DNA of 64,000 nucleotides from Calycina herbarum (Eukaryota; Ascomycota; Leotiomycetes; Helotiales; Pezizellaceae), in assembly GCA_001414485.1 (NCBI GenBank), contig LLEY01000071.1:1-64000 (forward strand), read 5' to 3'. Each line of letters starts with the position of its first letter. Position 1 is the first letter of the stretch. The notes below the pieces were generated by a model. That model had not been told where the DNA came from. It searched no databases and worked only from the letters and a program-made list of their open reading frames with translations. Shown in pieces: positions 45,501 to 56,490 of the stretch. A program made the translations under genes and the position numbers.

Positions 45501-47228
45501 ACTAGAGCACTAGAATATATAAGTCTCCCCTCTTAAGAGACTTGGTAGGTCAGCTAGGCTTTACTACTTAGGAGAAGCAGAAGATCCTCGTATAGGAGCT
45601 GCTTATAAACAAGGCCGAAGTCGGGGATATACTATTTAATACCCTAACCACTTCTACTTAGGCTCTCCCGTAGGCAGACCTTACTTTATACAAGGTCGAG
45701 GAATCGATCCTCGATAAAGCTTTAACCGTACCAGGAGAAGACGAGCTAGTAATAGAGGTCCTCAAAGTAGCCTAGCTATAGATCTCAACCCTTGTCTTCC
45801 TACTATTCAGAGGCTATATAGAGACAGGCTTCTACCTAAAGATCTTCTAATCCGCCGTCGTTACTATTATCCTAAAACCTAATAAGAAAGACAAGTCCTC
45901 CCCTTAAGCATACTAGCTAATTACTCTACTCTTAGTCCTTAGAAAAGGGCTTGAAAGGCTCCTCGCTAAGCGAGTCTCTTAGATAGCTATTAAGTACTCT
46001 GTTCTAAGGCAGAACCAGTTCGGGGCTCTTCTGCTAAGAGCTACTATAGACCTTACTACCTGTCTTACCTTCGATATTAAGTCAGCTCTTGTAGACAAGT
46101 AAGAAGCCTCCCTTCTTACACTCGATATTAAGGGCGCCTTTAACGTAGTACTCCCTAGCCGCCTAATTAAAAGGTTAAGAGAGCAAGAATAGTCGTATTA
46201 CTTCGTAGAATAGGTCTCCTCTTTCTTAACTAATAGATTAGTAAAAGTAAAGCTTAATAGAGAAGTAGGCGACGCTACCCCGCTTTAGTATAGCCTTCTA
46301 TAAGGCTCGCCTATCTCACCGATCCTCTTTATACTCTATATCTAGCCCCTCTTTAGATTAGGAGTTAGCTCTCTTCTAGTAGTATAGAGATTCGGCTACG
46401 CTGACGACATTAGATTACTTACTTTCGGGCCTTTAAAGGCAGGGAATGTCAAAGACCTAGTAAAGCAGGTAGTAAGCGTACTTAAGTAGGGCACAGACGA
46501 GGGTATTACCTTTAACACTGAAAAATCAGAACTTATCTACTTCTCTCGTAAAAGGAAACAAAGAGGGAGAGGCATCTGCCCCCCCCCTGCTATTATAGTT
46601 AAAGGAAAGACAATAGAGCCTACATAGGAACTCTAGTGGCTTAGTATCTTCTTCGACCCCTGCCTTACCTTTTATAGTTACGTTAAAAGAATAGCTAGTA
46701 AGGCTACACTTATAGCTAATACTCTTAAAGGAATAACAAACATAGTAAGAGGATTCCTCTCGTATCTGCTAAAACAAGCAGTTACTGCTTATATCCTCTC
46801 GATTGCCTATTTTAGACACGAGACCTAGTACCCTAGTTATACGAAAACAGGCTAAGCAGGTACTATAAACAACCGGATCAGCCACCACCTAACTCTCCTA
46901 GATAGAGTAGTTATAAAGTGTGCTAGGATCATCCTCCTAGTCTATAAAACCACTCCTACCTCGGTACTCCTTATGGAATCTAGCCTCCTAGCCGCTGAAA
47001 TTACTCTTATAGTAAAAAGCGGAGTTTTTAAGGCTAGAACTCGACAACTCGACTTAGCACACCCGTTTAAGCGATGTATAAATAACCCTTACTTAAAGGC
47101 TAGGCTTATTTACCGCTCTTCTAAACCTCTCCCCTCTTTAGAAGAAGTCGATCTAATTCAAGACCTCTTATAAAGTAGAGGGTTTAACCGCTAAGCCCGC
47201 CTTCTCGAGGTAGCCGGCCCGAGCCCTA

Positions 47229-47363
47229 TGTTAAGATTTAAGTTAGCGAATAAGTTCGGCTATTCTTCGGAAATTAGATTCCGCACTGTAGATTTAGTTA
47301 AATAGTTCCTCTGCTTGGAGAACTCTTCTCTCCTTATAGACAATCTAATCATACACCTTCACA
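47229..47363 (+). repeat. 5' LTR of the chromovirus
   Basis: 135 bases, TG...CA. It differs from the 3' LTR at four sites, all G/A transitions, with no indels. Confidence 0.93.
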
Positions 47364-50300
47364 TATTGTCTACCGTTTATACATTTATACGATCGACAAA
47401 GTCATCGTATCCCCCTTACGCTATTCAGCCGACAATACTGTTGGTATAATAGCTCGCTACGATGTCCGCCCCTCCACCGTTCGACCTCGATGATTTATAA
47501 GCAGCATGCTGTACTGGCTCCCCAGCCCTAGAAGCCTTTATCAAGAAACATAGCGACAACTTTACTACCGGCTTAGTTAGCTTTTTCCAAATCTATAACG
47601 ACTTAGTAAGGAAGGAAGAGGATCACGAGGCAGATGCTCTACGGGAGCTCGAGGAACTTCAAAACCAGCTCGCCTACTCTATAGCCTAAGTCGAACTACT
47701 CAAAGCCTAGCTTACTTAAGCCCACGCTTAAGTTACCCACGCTCAAGTTGCCCAAGCTCAAGCTCAAGCCTAAGCCTAACCCCTACTACAACTACAAGTC
47801 GTACGATCACCCTAGCACGTCGACCCTTAATGCTTCGGTGGAAACACTTGTAAGAAAACCGACGATCTCTGTACATACCTTATCGACCTTAATGTTAAAC
47901 TTCGAGTAAATGCCGATTAGTATCTGACTAAAGAGAGTAAGATAAGCTATGTGCTTAGCACTCTAGAGGGTGAAGCGAGAAACCATATTAACCCTTATAT
48001 ACGAGAAGACGGCTCGTTCAGACCTGGCTTAACCTCAGTTCAGGATATAGTGAATCTTCTAAAACGTACCTTTAGAAACAAGTTCAGCTAAGAGGAAGCC
48101 TTTGCTAAGATTTAGAACGAAAAGCAGGGTAGTAAGTCGACAGCTGAGTTCTTGTCTACTTACTTAGCTTTAGCTACTGCTTCTAGCTCTTAAGGATTCG
48201 ACTATATACAACGACTCCTCCTAGCTGTCTACCTAGCAATTCGAGACTGAGTTCGTTCGAACCTAGCCTATTCACCCTAGCTTAATCTTAACACCCTTGC
48301 CGACCTTATCCGCGACGTAGACAACCTTAACCGATCTGTCTTTGGTGAAGCATACGTTAAGAAAGCTCCTACCCTTGCACCCTCTACCCTAGCTTCCAGC
48401 TACCTACCTATGGCTGTGGCCGACAAGTCGACCCCTATAGACCTAGATGCTGTTCGGATTGGCGGAAAGATAGTCTAGACTAAGAAGGATATCGAAAACA
48501 AGACCTAGGCCTGAACCGACGAAGAGAAGCAAGCTTGCTGCAAGTACTAAATCGATTATAGTTTATGTTTCTACTGTGATTCTAACACCTACGACCGAGA
48601 TAACTGCCCAAAGTTGAAGGAGGCTAAGAAACGAAAGGCTGATAAGGCTAAAGCTAAGAAGGAGAAGGCGGGAAAAGCCTAGTCTCTAACGAAAGTCGCC
48701 GTTAGAGACGTGTTCGGAAGAAGTTGTTAAGGATATCATCCTTAGAGGAAAGACAGAAAAGCACGATAGAGGTCCCTTATAAGGTAGTATAAAGTAATAC
48801 TAACGAACGGATAACTTCTCTTATATACTTTATACTTGACTCTAGGGCCTTAGCCTAACACTTTATTAATTTCGATTATATATAAAGGACTAGATTTACC
48901 CTAACCCCTCTTACCCGACCTCGACGACTCTGTATCGTGGATAGAAGATCATCCTCGGCTAGGGACGTTACTTACGTCGTGATTATAGATATAGTTGTTA
49001 GAAAACATATAGAGTGTAATCAACGCTTTTATATTACTAAAATCGCCTCTTACAACATTATTATAGGATACCCGTAGCTCGCCCTATACAACCCTTTCAT
49101 TGACTAGACGAACTACATAATTACGTTTAACTCTAGGCATTATAAAGGACACTGTATACTAAAACGACTAGATTCTGTATATGTTAAATATATAAGATAC
49201 GATACTTCACACGCTTAGAAACCTCGGAAGGTTGGCGCCGCTGCCTTTCACTAATTAGTAACCACTTATAGTGTAGAGGTTTTCTCGCTCTCTGTCTTCG
49301 ATATTAATAAACGACTTAAAGAGCTCGGTAGAGCTCCTAAAGACCTTCAGAGTTTATACTGTATAGAGAGGGATCTGATAGGGGATAAGAACGATCAGCA
49401 GCTTATAGCTGCTGAGCTTTATCTTCGTAGAGCTTCTCTAGACGATATCCAGAAGGTACTTACAAAATACGATAACCTAGGGAAGCAGGTTAATCCTAAA
49501 ACGTTACTTCCTCCACATTTAAAGAAATAGTCACCCCGGTTATTTAACTGCTAGGAGGCTAATATGCTCCCACCGCACCGAGACTGCGACTTAAAGATTA
49601 ACTTAAAGCCTGGTTCGTCCCCGCCTTACGGACCTCTGTATAGCATGTCCGTCCCAGAGTTAGAGGTCCTACGTAAGTACCTTAATAAACAACTCTAGAA
49701 GGGATTCATCCGAGTAAGCAAATCCCTAGTAGCCTCCCCTGTTTTATTTGCAAAGAAGCCCAGGGGAGGGCTACGTTTTTATATCGACTACCGAGCGTTA
49801 AACAATATCACGATTAAGAACTGATACCCGATACCTCGAATCCAAGAAACACTCTAGAGGCTTAGTAAAGCTAAGTACTATACTAAGGTGGATGTTATTA
49901 CAGCGTTTAACTATATCCGGATCTATAAAGGGGACGAGTAGCTTACTGCTTTCAACACTCACTACGGCCTCTTCGAGTCTTTAGTTATGCCATTCGGTCT
50001 TACGAACGCGCCGGCGACCTAGCAAGCTCGGATTAACGACGTCCTTCGCCCGTTCCTAGATATCTTCTATACCGCCTATATCGACGATGTACTTATCTAT
50101 TCAGACGACTTAGACTCGCATCGACAACATGTTAAACAGGTGTTCGAGGCTCTCGAGAAAGCTAGTTTCTACCTAGACATCAAGAAATGCTAGTTTAAAG
50201 TTTAAGAAGTTACCTATCTTAGTATAATTATCTCTATAGACGGCGTAAGGATAGACCCTAAGAAGATCTCAGCTATTATAAACTAGACAACACCGATTAA

Positions 50301-52661
50301 CCTCAAAAACCTTTAAGCATTCCTTAGCTTCTCTAACTTTTACCGGCGTTTTATTAAGAACTTCTCTAAATTAGCAAAGCCACTAAACCTATTATCTAAA
50401 AAGGGCGTAAGTTAGGATTAGACTGAAACTTATAAAGAGTCGTTTAAAGCTCTTAAGCGAGCATTTACTTCTATACTAATTCTAAAGCACTTCGATCTAG
50501 AAAAGGAAGCTGTTGTAGAATACGACTCTTCCGACTACGTCTCGTCCAGGATCTTGTCTTAATACTATAACGGGATCCTTTATCCCGTAGCTTTTATGTT
50601 AAAAGTTCTCGACCTAGTAGAGTATAACTACGAGATCTACGATAAGGAACTACTTGCTATAGTATGTTTATTCGAATCCTAGCGTTTAGAATTAGTTAGT
50701 ATAACACACCCTATAATAGTAATTACAGATTACTTAAACTTAAAGTACTTTATAACTACTAAGTAGCTTACTCGCTACTAAGTCTGATAGAGCGAGTTCC
50801 TTTCCGAATTCAGCTTTAAGATTACACCAGTTCTAGGTAAGAAGAATAAGAAATCGGATTCCCTTACCCACCGCTCTCAAGACCTCCCGAAAGAGGACAA
50901 CGATCCTCGTATCCTATACTAGCAATAATCACTCCTTAAACCTCAGAATCTAGACCCTGCTATTCGCTTAGCACCTCTTGACGAAGACGCCGAAGACGAG
51001 GAATTAGAAGAGGAAATCGAGGAGAGGATCGAATCTTTGCTAAACACTGAACTAGAACCGTCCGCTGCACTAGAACCGGAAGTGGAAGTTGAGTCCGACA
51101 ACCATACTTTAGCTAGGTTACTAGAGGAAGGGTATAAAGAGGACCCTTTTTAGAAGAGGATTTCGAAGGAAATGAATAGAGGGGATCGTACCCCCTATTC
51201 TAAGGAAGTCGCGTTATCCGAGTATACGATTGCCGACGATAGACTATACTTCTAAGACAGGCTTTACATCCTAGACACAGAACTTAGAGTATAGCTCCTT
51301 TAGAGAGCTCATGATTCGGTTAAAAGCGGTTACCCTAGTAAGAATAAGCTGTTTGAACTAATCTCTCGCTACTACTAGTAGCCGAAACTACATAGAGATA
51401 TCGCCCAGTTCTATAGGGCATATAAGAACTGCCTACGTAATAAGCACTCCTAACTACGTTACCAGGGCACTTTAAAACCACTCCCGATACCACTTCAAAG
51501 ATAGAGGGATTTATTAGTTAATTTCATAGGGCCTATTCTAACAGTAAAAGGATTCGACACTATTATAGTAGTTACTGACCGTCTTACCAAGGACTGCTAT
51601 ATTATCCCCTGTCGTTTAACTATAGACGCTGTTAATCTCGCTCGCTTATTCGTACAAGAAGTATAGAAACTCTACGGCCTACCAGACTCTATCGTTTCTA
51701 ACCGAGGCTCTTTATTTATCTTAGACTTTTAGAGATCAGTTTACGATATACTTCGTGTTCGAGTAGACCTCTCCACCGCCTACTACCCAGAATCGGACAG
51801 CTAGATAGAAATCACGAACAAATCTATAGCGAAGTACCTACGATAATATATCGACTTCGCTTAAAATAACTAGGTACAGTTCCTACCACTTACGGAGTTT
51901 GCTTTACGGAACGTGGTTAGCACCGCAACTAATATGTCCTCGTTCTTTGCTAATCACAGTTACCACCCTCGTATAAGTTTTGGCCTACTACGATCACCTA
52001 TACTTACTTCTCGAAATGCTCTTATAGGGAGGACGTTCGCTCGAAAGATAGAAGACGTTTTAAAGCTATTACGGACTAATCTACTCGCTATAAGGGACAG
52101 CATAGAGGAATCGGCGAATGCTAACCGGTCACCCGCCCCAGCCTACCGAGTTAGAGACCTGGTAATGTTAAGTACAAAGAATATTAAGTCCGTAAGACCT
52201 ATTTCTAAGCTCGACGCCAAGTATATTAGCCCCTTTCAAGTACTCTAAGTTGTAAACTCTCATTCCTATAAACTCGACCTACCTATGGAATTACACTCTA
52301 TCTACCCGGTTTTTCATACTAACTTGCTACGCCCCTCTGCTAGCATTCCTTTACCAGGACAACAGAACCCCCCACCACCGCCAGTCGCGGTTAGTGACGA
52401 CGGTCAGGCCCTTTAGGCAATAGAAGAGATAGTAGACTCTCAGAGAGAGGATAGAGAGTTTGAGTACCTCATCCGCTAGCGAGGATATAGCGAGGACGAG
52501 AATACCTAGGAACCTTTGGTCAATGTTATCACTGGTAGCGATTCTATTCGGACGTTTAAAAGCAGATTCCCTGCAAAGCTTAAGCCTACCAAGGACGAAC
52601 GATTACAAGCCTTCCAGGAACTGCGAGAGAGTACACATGTTTAGTAGAAGGGGAGACCTTA

Positions 52662-52796
52662 TGTTAAGATTTGAGTTAGCGAATAAGTTCGGCTATTCTT
52701 CGGAAATTAGATTCCGCACTATAGATTTAGTTAAATAGTTCCTCTGCTTAGAGAACTCTTCTCTCCTTGTAGACAATCTAATCATACACCTTCACA
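52662..52796 (+). repeat. 3' LTR of the chromovirus
   Basis: 135 bases, partner of 47229-47363. It is followed by the CCCTA duplication and then LINE C sequence. Confidence 0.93.
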
Positions 52797-53997
52797 CCCT
52801 AGCAGTAATAAAGACTCTTACAAAGCCGAATTCCTTGAATTCCTCGCCTCTGTTCCGCCTACAGACCTAGTTATATTTACTAACAACTCTTACTTAGATA
52901 ATAAAAACATAGGAGGAGGTATATACCTTATAAGAGGAGGGGTTATTTTAAATATAAAGCTCTTTCCTTTTAGCAAAACCTTAGAAATATACGATATAGA
53001 AGCAAGAGCCGCCTTACACGGTCTTAAGCTTACCCTCACATCCCCTTTTTAGTCCTCGGCTATAAAGTACTAGATTTGCCTCGATAACCTCGAGGCTATA
53101 CTACAGCTAACCTACCAATCCTACAACACCTCGTAAGAAACCTTTAATAAGGTATTCGACTTTACTTAGCTATACCCAGAGAAGATCTAGACACGGTAGT
53201 GCCCTAGTTATATAGGAATTCAAGGGAATAAAATTGCTAACAAAGCTGCGGGGAAAGCAGCTCGAATACCCCCCCCTAGCCCTTCTTTACTCTATACTGC
53301 CACACTTAAGAGAGAAGTTAAAGAGACAGGGGTCAAGCTCGCGAATAAGCTTTAGTAGACAACACTCCCGGATATCTACAAGAGGCTAGGTCTTACTTCC
53401 TAGCTCCTAAAACCTAGAACTCTCCAGCTACTAAGAGAGGTCCTAGCTCGGCTTATTACAGCTTATACTAGTCACAGAGACTTTATAGTATACCACCTTC
53501 GATTCCACCACTTTAACACGTTACTAGAATCCGGGAATTACAAATACAAAAAGGCTAAAGCACAATTCCACCTACTCTTCTACAGGCTTACAAAGAACAA
53601 AGAGCCAAGGCTATTAGCTAAAGCAGAGGGAAATCCTTAACTCCTGTTCGGACCTGGTTATAAGGAGCTTTTTAACAAGGTCTATTCTAAGACCAAGTTC
53701 TTTACAAAGATCTGTCCCTCGAGATAGTTAAAACTCTCTTCTCCTTTCTTTTTCTACATTTTTATATATATCTCCTTTGTCTTTCCCTAATTCTATAAAC
53801 TAGTTAAGGATAAGGGCTGTTCCAAAAGTGGAGCTTCCCTTTAAACTATCTCTTGTAAATTAGCTCACTCGTTTACACCCCCTGTAGCCTAGGGCACCCC
53901 CCTAGCGTCATTTGCCCTCTTTTGGGACTTTTTAGGACCTAGACCACGCGATCTAGACTCCGCCTGACGTTAAATAGAAATAAATAAATAAATAAAT

Positions 53998-54010
53998 AGG
54001 ACAAAGCTTC
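53998..54010. repeat. Right target-site duplication of LINE C
   Basis: AGGACAAAGCTTC directly after the AAAT-repeat tail. The next bases on the minus strand are the 5' splice site (GTAA) of the M35-like gene exon ending at 54015. Confidence 0.85.
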
Positions 54011-54014
54011 TTAC

Positions 54015-54847
54015 CTCATAGACTAAACTGACGGAGCTAGTGATACGCATATCGTCAATCGTCGTGGTATCGAGGTCCATCGCAGTAAAATGGCCAGGCC
54101 CTGTATTCAAGCTGAAATATTTAGTACACAGCTATTTTTGGCGAGACGTATGTTAGCAGTTATCAACAAAACAACAGCAGGAATTCAAGCCAGTACATAC
54201 AGCCATAATCGAACGATATTTTTCTTGTTCCTCATAGTCATCATCGGGGGATATGACAGACGGGAGGACCCAGGCTACCTGGCCTTGGAGGTTGCAATCA
54301 TTGTCGTATCCATAATTGCGGATCTTGTTCACCTCATTTATCGTCTCCTGGTCTACTGGGTTTTGCGCCGAGTTCCTATCGTCTCCGTCGGGATCTCGAT
54401 CTGGAACAGCCTTCCATTCTATTGTTGCCCCATTCGAACAATAAATCCTCGTGTGTGATTTCTCTAATATATCACCAATTTCGTAGTTCAGAGTACTCTG
54501 GTAGATCGCTATGAGAGAGCGAAACATATTAGCTTAGAGAAGTTTAGTTGTGATAATAGAGGCCTACCTTTTGTTTTTGTCGTTATAGCTGGAACGTGAA
54601 TTTGAGGGGGCCCGGTGGGACCACCAAATATTCTGTTGAAAACGGATATAGCGGCGTCATCAGCTTCGTTGGGTGGATTGTTTCCTATAGCTATGAGCTC
54701 GTCGATTCTATCAATGCTACGTTTGGCGAGAAGCTTGGCCTCTTTCAAATCCGCGTTGACTCGTAGCCGTTCAAAAAAACTACATAAATCATCGAAAAAG
54801 TAAGTGTAAGTGGCGGCCATGACTCCAAGTGACTGCAGAAGAAACAT
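54015..54847 (-). pseudogene. First three exons of the M35-like metallopeptidase gene
   Basis: Minus-strand exons: 54847-54568 (start tentative), 54508-54201 and 54131-54015. Donors are GTAGGC, GTATGT and GTAAGA; phases fit throughout and fit the last exon at 42479. Visible text: ADLKEAKLLAKRSIDRIDEL and AISVFNRIFGG in exon 1, TRIYCSNGATIEWKAVP and INEVNKIRNYG in exon 2, and IMALCTKYF spanning the next junction with GHFTAMDLDTTTIDDM and SLVYE at the end of exon 3. This order matches fungal M35-type (aspzincin) metallopeptidases, usually secreted. The N-terminus is weakly hydrophobic (MFLLQSLGVMAAT). LINE C begins 5 bases from the third donor, giving a 11.5-kb intron that is very unlikely to be spliced. 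Confidence 0.55.
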
Positions 54848-55975
54848 AGTATGAAGGAATATTGTGAGGCGTGGAATAAGGTACACGGCGAGCAGTTGAA
54901 CTATAGACTTTATAAGAGTGATGTCGAACTTCGGTTTGTGAGAGAATGTTGTGAATAGAAAAAGAGTAAGTGTCTTATTAAGCAATGTATTAATAGTTCA
55001 ATAATTTCAGGAATTGAGCGGTATTTGTATACTAGATGCAATTTATTATTAGAGGTCTATTTAAAGTTGCTTCAGGAAAGTTGGAACTTAGGGCATACTT
55101 AAGGCACATTTACTACAGTCATCTTTATTCTCAATAAAATAGGAGGGGCGAAGTACCCTGCTTGACTCTTAATACCTTCATAGGTTGACTTACGTACCAA
55201 ATATGTTGGGTTGAAATCCAAGTTGGCGCAGTAAGGCGTCCATGTTCCATAGCAGCGCTACTGTATTTAACATGATTCTTAAGCATAATTTCTGATTCCC
55301 GATAACTTTTGTTAAATTTTGTTGCTGGAATCGCTTAGAATCAGTAACACGTGATCTAGAACATTCTAGAATTGTAAATTTGTATATAAATACATCCTTT
55401 CTCTTCCTCTATTTAAGAGGTTTGAGGCATAATGAAAGCATTTTTTTCACAAATTTCCAACGACCAAAGGCGAGTTGGAGTACTTGTTTAGGTGTAGTGT
55501 TATTACTCTGTTGTTGTACTTAGAAGACTAATCCTTCAACAATACCCTCGAAAATCCATGCTTTATAATACTTAATAGCATATAAAACTATTCTAAGAAG
55601 TTCAAAGCACATTTATTTCCTCGAGCTTTACTTAGTAGTTATAAAGCATTTATCCTATTATCTTTTAGCAGAATCCATTTATTCCGCATAAGCTACTAAT
55701 GCCCGAATATTAAACTGTATTATACTGTCTAAAATCAACAGAAGTTTAATATAGCTCAACCTAGGCTTAAGTCTATTATTAAAACCGAGAAGGATCCCGC
55801 TTTACTAAAACGTAAATCACTAACACTAACAGTTTCTCCACTTAAGGAATTTCGAAATTCAACAACAAGATAACTAAAACATTAGCCTATTGCTACGTAA
55901 AAAGTTATATTCCGATCCTTCGAAGTGTGAAATCAAATATTGCCAAGAAAGGGCCCATAGAAAATCGTCTTATTA

Positions 55976-56028
55976 GTACCAACACTAAGACCAACACCAA
56001 CATCAACCCTGGCACCAACACCAACAAA
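55976..56028 (+). repeat. Imperfect ACCAAC microsatellite
   Basis: Repeated ACCAACAC(C/T)AA units with small interruptions, non-coding. Confidence 0.7.
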
Positions 56029-56082
56029 ATTCGTAAGCGAACAGTTCTCATCTAATCATCTGCGCCATCCAGTCCCATTTGA

Positions 56083-56267
56083 CAAATCTGAGCGTCTCAG
56101 CCCACAGAACAAGGCATTAATAGTCCCTTGAAATCTTGCTAACATGCCTTTTGAATACGACTCAAGACCTTTCGTACGACGCCCCCAACATTACTTAACA
56201 AGTCTAAGTGCTTCAGCCCACAGAACAGGGCGCTAACGGTCTCTTGAAATCTTGTTAACATGCCTTT
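56083..56267 (+). repeat. Direct repeat, two copies of about 69 bp
   Basis: Copies at 56083-56151 and 56199-56267 share TCAGCCCACAGAACA, CTTGAAATCTTG and TAACATGCCTTT. Differences are mostly transitions, consistent with an old duplication that has diverged. Confidence 0.75.
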
Positions 56268-56490
56268 AAATAGATTTGTTAGAATTCAAGGCTCTCTCAT
56301 ACTGCGCATCTAGGATCATGGGTAACAATTTGCTTTAGAGAAAGTCTTGACATGAAATTGTGAGCTTTGGTCGTCTGAATTCTGACTTATATATTAAGTA
56401 TGATCTTTCTAAAATCTATAGTAAAATTTCAAGAACTTTGAATTATAACACTTACAACTATTCGCACCCAAAAACCCAGATTCTAACAGG

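Larger units (their letters stand above)
47229..52796 (+). mobile_element. Chromodomain Ty3/gypsy retrotransposon, 135-bp LTRs
   Basis: 5568 bases. LTRs at 47229-47363 and 52662-52796 start TGTTAAGATT and end ACCTTCACA, and CCCTA is duplicated at 47224-47228 and 52797-52801. The internal order is gag (about 47460-48700), protease, reverse transcriptase ([47 protein letters not shown] with YIDD at 50077-50088), RNase H, integrase (about 51300-52250) and a C-terminal chromodomain (EYLIR, RGYSEDENTWEP). The gag zinc knuckle has CFYC and DRDNC, but its His position appears as Tyr. The frame is broken mainly by TAG/TAA at Trp/Gln codons, so it is inactive by RIP rather than by deletion. Confidence 0.92.
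42572..53997 (+). mobile_element. LINE C (RNase H-bearing), interrupted by a chromovirus
   Basis: Plus-strand non-LTR retrotransposon of about 5.85 kb after removing the nested insert 47229-52796 and one CCCTA. A gag-like first ORF spans about 42670-44310. Reverse transcriptase lies at about 45750-46700: DIKGAFNVVLPSRL, GSPISPILFILYI and an intact FGYADD at 46391-46408. RNase H lies beyond the insert at about 52850-53280 (VIFTNNS, EARAALHGLKLTL, GIQGNKIANKAAGKAA). The 3' end is an (AAAT)n tail at about 53980-53997. A 13-bp target duplication flanks it. Stops at Trp/Gln codons show moderate RIP, lighter than in LINE A/B. Confidence 0.85.
54848..56490. other. Intergenic with small repeats
   Basis: No gene is supported. 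It holds the ACCAAC microsatellite and the 69-bp direct repeat listed below. Short frames toward 54985 could extend the first exon of the M35-like gene. Confidence 0.4.

Noticed and set aside
46973..47173. 66-codon open frame as a gene
   Set aside because: It is a stop-free stretch of the LINE C polyprotein downstream of its reverse transcriptase.
51913..52248. 111-codon open frame as a gene
   Set aside because: It is part of the chromovirus integrase.
42480..54014. Normal splicing of an 11.5-kb intron in the M35-like gene
   Set aside because: Fungal introns are usually under a few hundred bases, and the insert carries many competing signals.
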